In this document: one piece after another, positions 1-7,031 of the stretch
Layout: the number at the start of each line of letters is the position of its first letter
Numbering within the stretch: the first letter of the stretch is position 1
DNA from: Nitrospirales bacterium
GTDB taxonomy: Bacteria; Nitrospirota; Nitrospiria; Nitrospirales; UBA8639
Length of the DNA: 7,360 nucleotides
Assembly: GCA_013817135.1 (NCBI GenBank)
Contig: JACDDF010000095.1
Location: 1 to 7,360, forward strand
Reading direction: 5' to 3'
Position numbers and translations under genes: made by a program
The notes under the pieces: generated by a model
The model's database searches: none
Told to the model about the DNA's origin: nothing
The model's input: only the letters and a program-made list of their open reading frames with translations

Positions 1-1871
1 CGCAACGGCTGTATGGGGTCCCCAACGCCAGCGCCTATGTCAAAGACGGGATCAATGACTATATCGTGAGCGGCTCTAAAGAAACGGTGAATCCGGAACA
101 AGTGGGAACGAAGGCTGCGGTCCATTATCATCCCCTGATTGCCCCTGGACAAAGCGTCACCTACCGCCTGAGATTAACCAATTTACCTCCGACCGAGGGC
201 CAGTTGGGCGAAGAGTTTGAAACAATTTTTCCCGCACGCCAAGAGGAGGCGGATGATTTTTTTGCCAAACGACTCGGAACTTTGCATTCCGCCGATGCGC
301 AAAATGTTCAGCGTCAGGCATTTGCCGGTATGCTGTGGAGCAAACAGTTTTATCATTTTGACGTCCGCACCTGGCTGGCTGGAGACCCCACAGGGCCGCC
401 GCCGCCCGCAGGGCGCAAAGATGACCGGAACGCGGATTGGAAACACCTTTATAATGAAGACATCATTTCCATGCCCGACAAATGGGAATACCCGTGGTAT
501 GCCTCATGGGATCTCGCCTTCCATTGCGTGCCCTTAGCCCTGGTGGATCCGGACTTTGCGAAAGATCAACTCCGGTTATTGGTCAGAGAGTGGTATATGC
601 ACCCCAACGGGCAAATTCCAGCGTATGAATGGGCGTTCGGCGATGTGAATCCCCCCGTCCACGCGTGGGCGGCCTGGCGGGTGTATAAAATTGAAAAACG
701 CATCAGGGGCACAGCCGACCGGGTGTGGCTCGCCAAAATTTTCCATAAACTCCTGCTGAACTTTACCTGGTGGGTGAATCGGAAAGATGCCGAAGGCCGA
801 AACATTTTTCAGGGAGGGTTTCTCGGGTTGGATAACATCGGCGTCTTCGACCGGTCCGCGCCACTTCCCACGGGTGGACATATGGATCAATCCGACGGCA
901 CCAGTTGGATGGGCATGTACTGCCTGAATATGCTGGCCATTGCCTTGGAACTGGCACGGCATGATCCGGCCTATGGCGATATGGCCAGCAAGTTCTTTGA
1001 ACATTTCGTCTACATCTCTCACGCCATCAATCACATCGGCGAAGGCAATCACGAAGCTTCTCTGTGGGATGAGACGGACGGCTTCTATTATGACATGCTG
1101 CATTTCCCGGACGGCCACCATCAACAGATGAAAGTCCGGTCCATGGTGGGACTGATCCCGCTCTTTGCCGTTGAGACGTTGGAGCCGGAAGTGGTGGATG
1201 CCTTGCCGGGCTTTAAACGGCGCCTGTTATGGTTTATCGAGAATCGCCCGGAATTCCGGCGTCATGTCTGCTCCACCAGCCTTCCGGATGGAAGTGTTCG
1301 CCGGATGCTTTCCATTGTGGATCAGGAACAACTCCCCCGGGTCATGAAGTACATGCTGGATGAAGAGGAATTTTTCTCCACGTATGGCATACGAGCCTTA
1401 TCCAAATACCATCAAGAGCATCCCTATGTCCTCCACCTGAATGGAAATGAACATCGCGTGGATTATGAACCGGCCGAATCCAAAACAGGGATGTTCGGCG
1501 GCAACTCCAATTGGCGAGGACCGATTTGGTTCCCGGTGAATTTCCTGCTCATCGAATCATTACAAAAATTTCATCATTTCTTCGGGGATCATCTCACCGT
1601 TGAATGCCCGACCGGATCAGGATCGCAACAAACATTGTGGCAAGTCGCAGCGGAAATTTCCCGTCGCCTCAATCGCATCTTCCTTCGTGATACCTCGGGC
1701 CATCGACCGGTCAACGGGGGAGTCGCCATGTTTCAGAACGATCCGCATTGGCGTGACTACCTGTTATTCTATGAATATTTTCACGGGGACAACGGGGCCG
1801 GATTAGGCGCCAGCCATCAAACGGGATGGACCGGACTTGTGACCAAACTGCTGGAACAATCAGGAGAATAG
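1..1871 (+). CDS. GH63-type glucosidase, C-terminal part (5' partial)
   Basis: The frame is open from base 3 and runs 622 codons to TAG at 1869-1871. The GTG at 66 is internal: the upstream residues ([19 protein letters not shown]) read as normal family sequence, so the gene starts outside the window. Bacterial GH63-like glucosidases are usually near 880 residues, so roughly 250 N-terminal residues are missing. Visible parts are the (alpha/alpha)6-barrel segments: [16 protein letters not shown] (about 499-546), [19 protein letters not shown] (about 600-657), GLDN with Asp at 831-833, NWRGPIW near 1510-1530, and [11 protein letters not shown] with Glu at 1773-1775. By analogy with GH63/GH37-clan enzymes the GLDN Asp is the likely general acid and the YEYF Glu the likely base; this is inference. 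It should hydrolyse alpha-glucosidic bonds, but the exact substrate (glycogen fragments, glucosylglycerate or mannosylglycerate, others) cannot be read from sequence. No export signal can be judged. The next gene starts 3 bp later, implying an operon. Confidence 0.9.
   Translation, partial: QRLYGVPNASAYVKDGINDYIVSGSKETVNPEQVGTKAAVHYHPLIAPGQSVTYRLRLTNLPPTEGQLGEEFETIFPARQEEADDFFAKRLGTLHSADAQNVQRQAFAGMLWSKQFYHFDVRTWLAGDPTGPPPPAGRKDDRNADWKHLYNEDIISMPDKWEYPWYASWDLAFHCVPLALVDPDFAKDQLRLLVREWYMHPNGQIPAYEWAFGDVNPPVHAWAAWRVYKIEKRIRGTADRVWLAKIFHKLLLNFTWWVNRKDAEGRNIFQGGFLGLDNIGVFDRSAPLPTGGHMDQSDGTSWMGMYCLNMLAIALELARHDPAYGDMASKFFEHFVYISHAINHIGEGNHEASLWDETDGFYYDMLHFPDGHHQQMKVRSMVGLIPLFAVETLEPEVVDALPGFKRRLLWFIENRPEFRRHVCSTSLPDGSVRRMLSIVDQEQLPRVMKYMLDEEEFFSTYGIRALSKYHQEHPYVLHLNGNEHRVDYEPAESKTGMFGGNSNWRGPIWFPVNFLLIESLQKFHHFFGDHLTVECPTGSGSQQTLWQVAAEISRRLNRIFLRDTSGHRPVNGGVAMFQNDPHWRDYLLFYEYFHGDNGAGLGASHQTGWTGLVTKLLEQSGE
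1862..1866 (+). promoter_or_regulatory. Ribosome binding site of the debranching enzyme gene
   Basis: AGGAG lies 8 nt before the ATG at 1875 and inside the last codons of the GH63 gene, before its TAG. It fixes the start at 1875 instead of the later in-frame ATG at 1926, which has no purine-rich sequence in front of it. The overlap of this site with the end of the upstream gene favours translational coupling. Confidence 0.75.
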
Positions 1872-1874
1872 GAT

Positions 1875-3959
1875 ATGTCACCCGACCGGAGGCAACAATA
1901 CCAGGACACCCCACCTCCCTCACACATGTCTATCCTGCCACAGATCGTGGATTTTGGCCGGGAGATTTGTGGAGATATCTGGATGGCGGAACGCCGGGAA
2001 TGGCTCGTCACCAACGGCATCGGAGGGTTCGCCTCCGGCACGGTAGCCGGCTCTCTCACCCGGCGCTATCACGGACTGTTGATGGCCGCACTCACGCCAC
2101 CTCTCGGGCGGACCTTATTAGTCAGCAAGCTGGAAGAGACCGTGAAATACGGGGAGCAGACCGTACAACTTTCGACGAATCATTGGGATGGAGGCACGAT
2201 TGCGCCCACCGGATTTTTATATCTAGAGCGCTTCCGATTGGAAGGCACGACGCCGGTCTGGACGTATGCCATCGCCGACGCACAATTGGAAAAACGCATC
2301 TGGATGGAGCCTGGAGAGAATACCACGTATGTCAGGTATGCCTTGATCCGGGGAACCCTTCCGGTTCGGCTCAATCTGTGCGCCTTTATCAATCATCGGG
2401 ATTATCACGAGACGACGCTGGACACCCTGCCGGAATTTTCAACAACTCCCATACCGCATGGACTACAGATCCTACCCGCAGGAGGTCCTCCGTTTATCCT
2501 ATCCGCATCGGAAGGATTGGTAGAGAGCGTCAGTACCTGGTTTCACAATTACCATCTGCCCCTCGAACGGGAACGGGGACTCCCCGATCGGGAGCATCAT
2601 CTGCACATCGGCACCTGGAGCCTCGACTTGAAACCAGGCGAACAGATCACCTGGATGGCCAGCACCCGTCTTAAGCCGTCCAGACCCGCTGCTTCGTGTT
2701 TCGAATCACGCCGACGTCATGAAGTGGGATTGCTACAATCGGAACCAACGACAAACCACTCACACCCGAATGAGCCGGCCTGGATCCAACAGCTCACGCT
2801 GGCGGCCGATCAATTCATCGCCTCCCGTCCCCTCTCAGCCAACGACACCGGCCATACGATCATCGCCGGCTATCACTGGTTTGGGGATTGGGGCCGGGAC
2901 ACCATGATCAGCCTGCCCGGCCTGACTCTGACCACCCACCGCTTTGACATCGCTCGCAGTATTCTTTCCACATTTGGGCAATATGCCGACCAGGGCATGC
3001 TTCCCAACCGATTCCCCGATGCGGGGGAAGCGCCGGAATATAATACCGTGGATGCCACACTCTGGTACGTCGAGGCCGTGCGCCAATATGTGGAAGCCAC
3101 CGATGATCGCGCATTTCTCAAAACGATCTTTCCCGTGCTCGTCGAGATGCTGGCGTGGTACCGCAAGGGTACCCGGTTTGGAATCCGCATGGATCCCGCT
3201 GATCACTTACTCCATGCCGGGGAGCCGGGAGTCCAGCTCACCTGGATGGATGCCAAGATCGGAGACTGGGTCGTGACTCCCCGCATCGGCAAACCGGTCG
3301 AAATCAATGCGCTCTGGTATCAAGCCTGGCTCACCTTGGGCCAATTAGCCAGGACCTTGAAAGAACCGCACGAAGAATTCCTGCAAACAGCCAAAGCCAT
3401 CCACGCCTCCTTTCAACGGTTCTGGAACGAACCATTACACCGCTGCTATGACGTGCTGGACGGACCCCATGGCCATGATCCGGCCCCACGCCCCAATCAA
3501 TTGTTCACCGTGTCGTTGCCACACAGTCCGCTCACCTACAAGCAGCAGCATGCGGTCGTCGACTATTGCGCCCAACATCTCTACACCTCATATGGGTTAC
3601 GCAGCTTGGGGCAGGATGATTCTCAATATGTGGGACAATATGAAGGAGATATACGTGAGAGGGATAGAGCCTATCATCAGGGCACGGTCTGGGGCTGGCT
3701 ATTGGGTCCTTTCGTGCTGGCACATTTTCGGGTCTATCACAATCCCCAAGCTGCGCTGTCTTATCTTGCACCGATGGCTCATCATCTCAATGATTACGGC
3801 ATGGGAACGCTCGGGGAAATTTTTGACGGACAACCACCGTTTGCCCCGCAAGGTTGCATCACCCAAGCCTGGACCGTCGCCGAAGTCCTCCGCGCCTGGC
3901 ATATCATTCGGGACTCTACAAAAAAGAACCCTACCCCAATTCGGACTTCCAAAGATTAG
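1875..3959 (+). CDS. Glycogen debranching enzyme (amylo-alpha-1,6-glucosidase, GH133 type)
   Basis: This complete 694-residue protein removes alpha-1,6-linked glucose at glycogen branch points in the cytoplasm. The N-terminal GDE domain shows NGIGGFASGTVAG (from residue 47) followed by TRRYHGLL, a family signature. The C-terminal (alpha/alpha)6 catalytic domain shows WFGDWGRDT (335-343), PNRFPDAG (from 377), YNTVDATLWYVEA (Asp393), LTWMDAKIGDW (Asp459), YEGDIRERDRAYHQGTVWGW, and GTLGEIFDG with Glu648, then QGCITQAWTVAEVLRAWH. The acidic residues in the DWGRDT/DAK and GEIFD segments are likely catalytic, but I cannot assign acid and base with certainty. Length fits the prokaryotic form (about 650-700); the 4-alpha-glucanotransferase half of the eukaryotic enzyme is absent. 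The first 17 residues before Met18 are Pro/Gln-rich and unlike the conserved start, but the RBS supports them. A decayed copy of its last ~37 codons lies at 6828-6938. Confidence 0.93.
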   Translation: MSPDRRQQYQDTPPPSHMSILPQIVDFGREICGDIWMAERREWLVTNGIGGFASGTVAGSLTRRYHGLLMAALTPPLGRTLLVSKLEETVKYGEQTVQLSTNHWDGGTIAPTGFLYLERFRLEGTTPVWTYAIADAQLEKRIWMEPGENTTYVRYALIRGTLPVRLNLCAFINHRDYHETTLDTLPEFSTTPIPHGLQILPAGGPPFILSASEGLVESVSTWFHNYHLPLERERGLPDREHHLHIGTWSLDLKPGEQITWMASTRLKPSRPAASCFESRRRHEVGLLQSEPTTNHSHPNEPAWIQQLTLAADQFIASRPLSANDTGHTIIAGYHWFGDWGRDTMISLPGLTLTTHRFDIARSILSTFGQYADQGMLPNRFPDAGEAPEYNTVDATLWYVEAVRQYVEATDDRAFLKTIFPVLVEMLAWYRKGTRFGIRMDPADHLLHAGEPGVQLTWMDAKIGDWVVTPRIGKPVEINALWYQAWLTLGQLARTLKEPHEEFLQTAKAIHASFQRFWNEPLHRCYDVLDGPHGHDPAPRPNQLFTVSLPHSPLTYKQQHAVVDYCAQHLYTSYGLRSLGQDDSQYVGQYEGDIRERDRAYHQGTVWGWLLGPFVLAHFRVYHNPQAALSYLAPMAHHLNDYGMGTLGEIFDGQPPFAPQGCITQAWTVAEVLRAWHIIRDSTKKNPTPIRTSKD

Positions 3960-3965
3960 CGGTAC

Positions 3966-3991
3966 TTGTCATTCCAGTAGCCCTCACCACA
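3966..3991 (+). repeat. Truncated A-repeat stub (A0)
   Basis: The sequence begins TTGTCATTCC, the left end of the A repeat, and then loses the match before a full A copy starts at 3992. Similar stubs sit just before full copies at 4359 and 7008. Confidence 0.5.
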
Positions 3992-4088
3992 TTGTCATTC
4001 TGAGCCAGAGGCGAAGAATCTGTGCCCAGCCAGAAGATAACCCGGCACACCGATATCCCGCGCCTCGCCCAGATAGTTCCCCCTAGCC
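3992..4088 (+). repeat. A repeat copy 1 (conserved left arm, decayed right arm)
   Basis: The left arm and loop entry (3992-4031; TTGTCATTCTGAG, then GCGAAGAATCTGTGCCCAG) match the other copies closely. The rest of the unit can still be aligned to the right arm of copy 3, but with many changes, so it no longer folds into a clean hairpin. The next copy starts 97 bp downstream. Copy 5 (7032) looks like its closest relative, including in the right half. Confidence 0.8.
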
Positions 4089-4186
4089 TTGTCATTCTGA
4101 GCCAGAGGCGAAGAATCTGTGCTCAGCCTAACGACCTCTCGCCCCACCAAGAGAATCCGGTTCCTTCAGGCAGTCCCCCACCAACC
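4089..4186 (+). repeat. A repeat copy 2
   Basis: The left 40 bp (4089-4128) is nearly identical to copy 1 (GCTCAGCC in place of GCCCAGCC). The right part retains AGAGAATCCGGTTCCTTCAGG, recognisable as a diverged right arm. The next copy starts 98 bp downstream. Confidence 0.8.
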
Positions 4187-4272
4187 TTGTCATTCTGAGG
4201 CCCCGCCGAAGAATCTGTGCCCAGGTGGAAAAGCCCCACGGCTCAGCGAGATCCTTCGGTTCCTCAGGATGA
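4187..4272 (+). repeat. A repeat copy 3, intact 86-bp palindrome
   Basis: This is the best-preserved copy. The left arm (4190-4216) and right arm (4249-4272) are imperfect reverse complements: TCATTCTGAGG pairs with CCTCAGGATGA with one G-U pair, and CCGAAGAATCT pairs with AGATCCTTCGG with one mismatch, the two stems being separated by a small internal loop. The 32-nt centre can pair further (CTGTGCC with GGCTCAG). The unit resembles enterobacterial ERIC/IRU-type intergenic palindromes in design, not in sequence. It encodes no protein. Transcribed, it would form a long hairpin 3' of the debranching enzyme gene and could act on mRNA stability. Confidence 0.85.
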
Positions 4273-4281
4273 AAGGCCCTC

Positions 4282-4314
4282 ACAGTAAGTCACCCTACTG
4301 TTGACCAATTTTTT
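4282..4314 (+). terminator. Weak candidate terminator
   Basis: ACAGTA (4282-4287) pairs with TACTGT (4296-4301) over an 8-nt loop, and a run of six T follows at 4309-4314. The stem is only 6 bp and A+T-rich, and the T run starts 7 nt after the stem, so this is a poor match to an intrinsic terminator. It would end transcripts from the carbohydrate operon after the A array. Confidence 0.2.
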
Positions 4315-4349
4315 CCGTCATCCCCGACAGCTGGTATCGGGGATCCATC
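4315..4349. repeat. B repeat copy 1 (35-bp palindrome)
   Basis: ATCCCCGA (4320-4327) and TCGGGGAT (4337-4344) form a perfect 8-bp stem around a 9-nt loop. The whole 35 bp is identical to B copy 2 at 4481-4515. It is a REP-like intergenic palindrome with no coding content. Confidence 0.85.
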
Positions 4350-4358
4350 CCATAGCCT

Positions 4359-4374
4359 TGTCATTCCCACTAGT
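4359..4374 (+). repeat. Truncated A-repeat stub
   Basis: TTGTCATTCCCACTAG shares the first ten or so bases of the A repeat and ends just before full A copy 4. Confidence 0.4.
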
Positions 4375-4377
4375 GTG

Positions 4378-4465
4378 GTCATTCTGAGGCCACGCCGAAG
4401 AATCTGTGCCCAGCCTAAAGATGCTCTCGTCTCCCTGAACGTCTTCTTTTCCTCAATCCCTCACT
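4378..4465 (+). repeat. A repeat copy 4
   Basis: The left arm 4378-4415 (GTCATTCTGAGG, then GCCGAAGAATCTGTGCCCAG) is strongly conserved. The right half contains CTTCTTTTCCTCAATCC, a faint version of the right arm, so the hairpin is degraded as in copies 1 and 2. The right boundary is approximate. Confidence 0.7.
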
Positions 4466-4480
4466 AAAAAAATTTCCCCT

Positions 4481-4515
4481 CCGTCATCCCCGACAGCTGG
4501 TATCGGGGATCCATC
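4481..4515. repeat. B repeat copy 2 (35-bp palindrome)
   Basis: It is identical over 35 bp to copy 1. The stem is 4486-4493 with 4503-4510. The two copies flank A copy 4, so A and B elements are interleaved. Confidence 0.85.
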
Positions 4516-4561
4516 TTTTGGGTTTATCATTTCTACAAGCTTTTGGCAGGAATCTCCTTAG

Positions 4562-4687
4562 GTGAAAAAGCGTTTACCAGTGCATGCCCAAGAGGGTTGG
4601 ATTGTAACCCACCAGGAAAATGGCTCGGAAGTTTTTTGGCACAACACCGGAACACGTGGATGCGGTTCTCATTGGATCTGCCTATAA
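4562..4687 (+). CDS. Possible small ORF of 41 codons, unknown
   Basis: A GTG-initiated frame begins VKKRLPVHAQEGWIV and ends at TAA 4685-4687, with AGGA 10 nt upstream. The composition (several Trp, His, Gly) is not obviously low-complexity, and I recognise no family. It may be a real short protein, a remnant of a longer gene, or chance. The rest of 4516-4835 shows no other gene, RNA or clear promoter. Confidence 0.2.
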   Translation: MKKRLPVHAQEGWIVTHQENGSEVFWHNTGTRGCGSHWICL

Positions 4688-4835
4688 TTCAAGCCACCTT
4701 TAGCTAGCCGACTTTGAGATTTCTGTCGAGGCCGGTGCATGGACATCATGAAGGTGTACAAGCACGATCATACGTCACTACCAGTTTAAGCGCGCGAGGG
4801 CAGAGCTGCTAGAACGTCCTTAGAAAATTCTTCTC

Positions 4836-5714
4836 ATGTCATATGCACGAATCATGGTTCTAACGTCGCTAGCCATGATGGCATTTGCGGGCAATTCACT
4901 CCTCTGCCGAATCGCCCTGAAACAGACCGCCATTGATGCCGCCAGCTTTACGTCCATTCGATTGATCTCCGGAGCGGTCATGCTGTGGCTGGTGGTACAA
5001 ATGAGTCGCGGCACACCTACCGGCGGAGGCAACTGGCTGTCAGCATGGGCGTTGTTTGTCTATGCAGCCGGCTTTTCGTTTGCCTATGTGAGCCTGCCTG
5101 CATCAACCGGTGCCCTACTACTTTTTGGTGCGGTCCAAGCCACGATGATCGGCCATGGCATTTGGACGGGAGAACGTCTGCGGAGACTGCAACTCGTCGG
5201 TCTTGTGCTCGCCTTCGGCGGACTCGTTGGTCTATTGCTGCCAGGTCTTTCGGCACCGCCATTGTATGGTTCCATATTGATGTTGGCCGCTGGGGTGGCG
5301 TGGGGCGTTTACTCTTTGCGGGGGAAAGGGGCGGGTGATCCCACCAAGGTCACGGCCGGCAATTTCCTGCGCGCTGTGCCTATTGCGGCAGCCTTGAGTA
5401 TCTTCACGTTAAACGACTCAGCAATAGATATGGCTGGATTTTGGTACGCCGTTTCGTCTGGCGCGTTGGCCTCCGGAATAGGGTACGCCATGTGGTACAC
5501 CGCATTACCTGCCTTACAATCCACCAACGCGGCAACGGTGCAACTCAGTGTGCCGGTCATTGCCGCCTTAGGTGGCATTGGCTTTCTCGGTGAGTCCCTC
5601 ACTCTGCGCTTCGTCCTAGCGTCCGTAGCCATCCTCGGTGGCATCGCGCTGGTCATTCTGGAAAAACCAGAGGCTCATGGCACCCAACAAGTGGTTCCAG
5701 CAGACCGCCAGTAA
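4836..5714 (+). CDS. EamA-family (DMT superfamily) inner-membrane transporter
   Basis: This 292-residue, very hydrophobic protein has about ten predicted membrane segments (roughly residues 5-25, 39-56, 67-86, 91-108, 117-136, 143-161, 176-191, 200-221, 230-252, 256-275), the usual EamA length and topology, arising from two five-helix repeats. AFAGNSLLCRIAL and DAASFTSIRLISGAV near the N-terminus and the GESLTLRFVLASVAILGGI ending are typical of the family. Members export or import metabolites such as amino acids, purines or drugs; the substrate cannot be told here. The start is uncertain: the ATG at 4836 has no good Shine-Dalgarno sequence, and an in-frame ATG at 4854 is also possible. It stands alone, with no close neighbour on either side. 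The C-terminal tail after residue 276 is hydrophilic. Confidence 0.9.
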   Translation: MSYARIMVLTSLAMMAFAGNSLLCRIALKQTAIDAASFTSIRLISGAVMLWLVVQMSRGTPTGGGNWLSAWALFVYAAGFSFAYVSLPASTGALLLFGAVQATMIGHGIWTGERLRRLQLVGLVLAFGGLVGLLLPGLSAPPLYGSILMLAAGVAWGVYSLRGKGAGDPTKVTAGNFLRAVPIAAALSIFTLNDSAIDMAGFWYAVSSGALASGIGYAMWYTALPALQSTNAATVQLSVPVIAALGGIGFLGESLTLRFVLASVAILGGIALVILEKPEAHGTQQVVPADRQ

Positions 5715-5845
5715 GTGAGCAGGCAAACTCGCGGATGGAATAGACCGGCTTTCGCCCCCTGGCACTGAGCATCAAGATCTGTCATTCCTATTCGCCATGA
5801 GGATCAGTCCTTCCTGCGCACTTCCAGCCTAAACCTATCCCCACT
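5715..5845. other. Gene-free spacer with a possible decayed A repeat
   Basis: No reading frame or RNA gene is supported. From about 5779 the bases CTGTCATTCC and later CATGAGGATCAG and CCTTCCTG recall fragments of the A repeat arms, too diverged to call with confidence. No convincing terminator follows the transporter gene. Confidence 0.35.
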
Positions 5846-5849
5846 GGTT

Positions 5850-5878
5850 ATCCCCGACATCAGTTATCGGGGATCCAT
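5850..5878. repeat. B repeat copy 3
   Basis: The 8-bp stem is the same as in copies 1 and 2 (ATCCCCGA 5850-5857 with TCGGGGAT 5867-5874, then CCAT). The 9-nt loop differs in sequence (CATCAGTTA against CAGCTGGTA) while its length is kept, which argues for maintained hairpin geometry. Confidence 0.8.
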
Positions 5879-5899
5879 CTTATGGACGGAGCCTTCCTC

Positions 5900-6140
5900 C
5901 TACCCTAACCTGCCCTGTGAGGAATTTGGCAGGGAGACAAAAAATCCTGTCCGGATATTCCTCAAACCCATCTGTCCTTTTTTGTTGGGGTTGGGTAACA
6001 TGCCCTGGAATTTTCCCATGAGAAAGGCACAATTAATCATCCATCCCGTCACGAGTTTGATCACATGGCCAAAATTGAAAGCTTCATCGTATAGATTCAC
6101 AACGATCGTCTTCACAATGGCCTCACGGCCGACGTCAAAA
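5900..6140 (-). pseudogene. Possible minus-strand gene remnant, unknown
   Basis: A minus-strand frame ends at 5900-5902. Its C-terminal ~80 residues, including IVKTIVVNLYDEAFNFGHVI and GWMINCAFLMGKFQGM, read more like protein than chance. No start with a ribosome binding site is visible: the frame stays open into the methyltransferase gene, where it is only a shadow, so the right end given here is a guess. I do not recognise a family. It may be a 5'-truncated remnant or a random open frame in the upstream region of the methyltransferase gene. Confidence 0.25.
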
Positions 6141-6150
6141 CAGAAAGAAC

Positions 6151-6155
6151 AGGAG
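6151..6155 (+). promoter_or_regulatory. Ribosome binding site of the methyltransferase gene
   Basis: AGGAG lies 8 nt before the ATG at 6164 and supports that start. No -35/-10 pair with acceptable spacing is evident upstream. Confidence 0.7.
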
Positions 6156-6163
6156 TTGAGACA

Positions 6164-6814
6164 ATGGATTCTCAATTTTGGATAACAGCCTGGAACGAAG
6201 GAAGAACAGGCTTCCACGGGGAACATTATCACGAAAAACTCACGGAGTACTTTCCCCAATTCAATCCTGAAAAAGGACAGAGAGTACTCGTTCCACTCTG
6301 TGGGAAATCAAAGGATCTTCTTTGGCTTCATGGGCTCAATCTTCATGTCCATGGAGTCGAATTGCATGTCCAGGCCGTGAAAGACTTTTTTTTGGAAAAT
6401 GGACTCTCATCCCCTCACATAGACCAAGATCAAGATTTCACCCATTACACCCACGAAAATATCATCATCAGCTGCGGGGACTTCTTCAAACTCAATGAAC
6501 ACCACTCCTACGATTACATTTACGATCGGGCGGCACTCGTGGCTCTGCCACCCTCGATGAGACAAAGGTACGCTCAAGTTATCAAGCAATCCCTCAAACA
6601 CGGGGGGAAATACCTTCTCATCGTCTATGATTATGACCAATCAAAAATGGATGGGCCTCCCTTTCATGTTGGTGGCAAAGAAATTCATAATCTGTACGAA
6701 GATCAATTCACCATTACATTGCGAGAAAGCCAAAAGCCAAAAAATGGAGGAACGAGACTCTCCGCAATAGACAGCCTTCATCAGACAGTCTACGTCCTTG
6801 AAAAGTTCCAGTGA
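6164..6814 (+). CDS. tpm: Thiopurine S-methyltransferase family protein
   Basis: This is a complete 216-residue cytoplasmic SAM-dependent methyltransferase, the usual length for bacterial TPMT. Family marks in order are Trp10 and GFH (16-18), the SAM-binding VLVPLCGKSKDL (41-52), GVEL with Glu66 (64-67, likely ribose contact), GDFF (105-108), YDRAALVALPP (120-130) with RQRY after it, and GPPFHV (164-169). Bacterial members methylate thiopurines and in some species act on selenium or tellurium compounds; which applies here is unknown. The gene is clearly more A+T-rich and His-rich than the two carbohydrate genes, in line with a separate origin. Its stop (6812-6814) lies only 13 bp before a duplicated piece of the debranching enzyme gene, so it sits at the right edge of the bracketed segment. 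It appears to be monocistronic. Confidence 0.93.
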   Translation: MDSQFWITAWNEGRTGFHGEHYHEKLTEYFPQFNPEKGQRVLVPLCGKSKDLLWLHGLNLHVHGVELHVQAVKDFFLENGLSSPHIDQDQDFTHYTHENIIISCGDFFKLNEHHSYDYIYDRAALVALPPSMRQRYAQVIKQSLKHGGKYLLIVYDYDQSKMDGPPFHVGGKEIHNLYEDQFTITLRESQKPKNGGTRLSAIDSLHQTVYVLEKFQ

Positions 6815-6827
6815 AACTCCCCGCCCA

Positions 6828-6938
6828 ATGGGCACCCTCGAAAAAATCTTTGACGAACAACCACCGGTTGCCCCGCAAGGTTGCATCGCCCAAGCCTGGA
6901 CCGTCGCCGAAGTCCTCCGCGCCTGGCATATCCTTCAG
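6828..6938 (+). pseudogene. Duplicated 3' fragment of the debranching enzyme gene
   Basis: The bases from ATG 6828 align with the intact gene from 3801, at about 90% identity over ~110 bp with no gaps; from 6866 to 6931 almost every base is the same. The frame reads MGTLEKIFDEQPPVAPQGC and then the QAWTVAEVLRAWH block. Seven of the eleven base-differing positions I compared, or nearly so, change the amino acid, including the Glu of GEIFDG to Lys, so it is no longer under protein constraint. There is no upstream part of the gene and no credible start. The frame remains open by chance to about 7019. Confidence 0.88.
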
Positions 6939-7007
6939 CCGTCCCCAATCAAGCACCCACAAAAAACCACACACACACAATATAAGATAATCGTTTCTCC
7001 TCTAAAG

Positions 7008-7031
7008 TTGTCATTCTAAGCCCACTCCGAT
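7008..7031 (+). repeat. Truncated A-repeat stub
   Basis: GTTGTCATTCTAAGCCCACTCCGA repeats the left arm start with one change and stops before full copy 5. Its place between the debranching-enzyme tail and the first full A unit matches the stub at 3966. Confidence 0.55.

Noticed and set aside
576..1124. A 182-codon minus-strand frame within the GH63 gene
   Set aside because: It is antisense to strongly conserved GH63 motifs and its translation looks like a reverse shadow.
1826..2674. A 282-codon + strand frame overlapping both carbohydrate genes
   Set aside because: It is an Arg/His-rich shadow in another frame of the clearly conserved debranching enzyme gene, with no family resemblance.
3992..4230. 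Regular ~97-bp repeats resembling a CRISPR array
   Set aside because: The intervals are diverged copies of one hairpin arm and not unique spacers, the period is too long, and there are no cas genes. This is a tandem palindromic repeat.
4119..4304. A 61-codon + strand frame in the A array
   Set aside because: It consists of A repeat sequence read through by chance.
4739..4789. 16-codon frame starting at ATG 4739
   Set aside because: It is too short, has no ribosome binding site and no recognisable sequence.
5909..5933. CCTGCC/GGCAGG hairpin near the end of the minus-strand frame as a terminator
   Set aside because: The stem is only 6 bp with a 13-nt loop and there is no T run on either strand in the right place.
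6057..6095. TTGATC or TTGAAA with TATAGA as a tpm promoter
   Set aside because: The spacings to TATAGA (27 and 9 nt) are incompatible with a sigma-70 promoter.
6823..6834. GCCC-AAT-GGGC hairpin after tpm as a terminator
   Set aside because: The stem is 4 bp with no T run, and it lies at the edge of the duplicated gene fragment.
6967..6980. Short CA dinucleotide run
   Set aside because: It has only about five repeats and no sign of function.
6798..7019. A 73-codon frame with TTG start spanning the debranching-enzyme fragment
   Set aside because: The start lies inside tpm without a ribosome binding site, and the body is a decayed gene tail running into non-coding repeat DNA.
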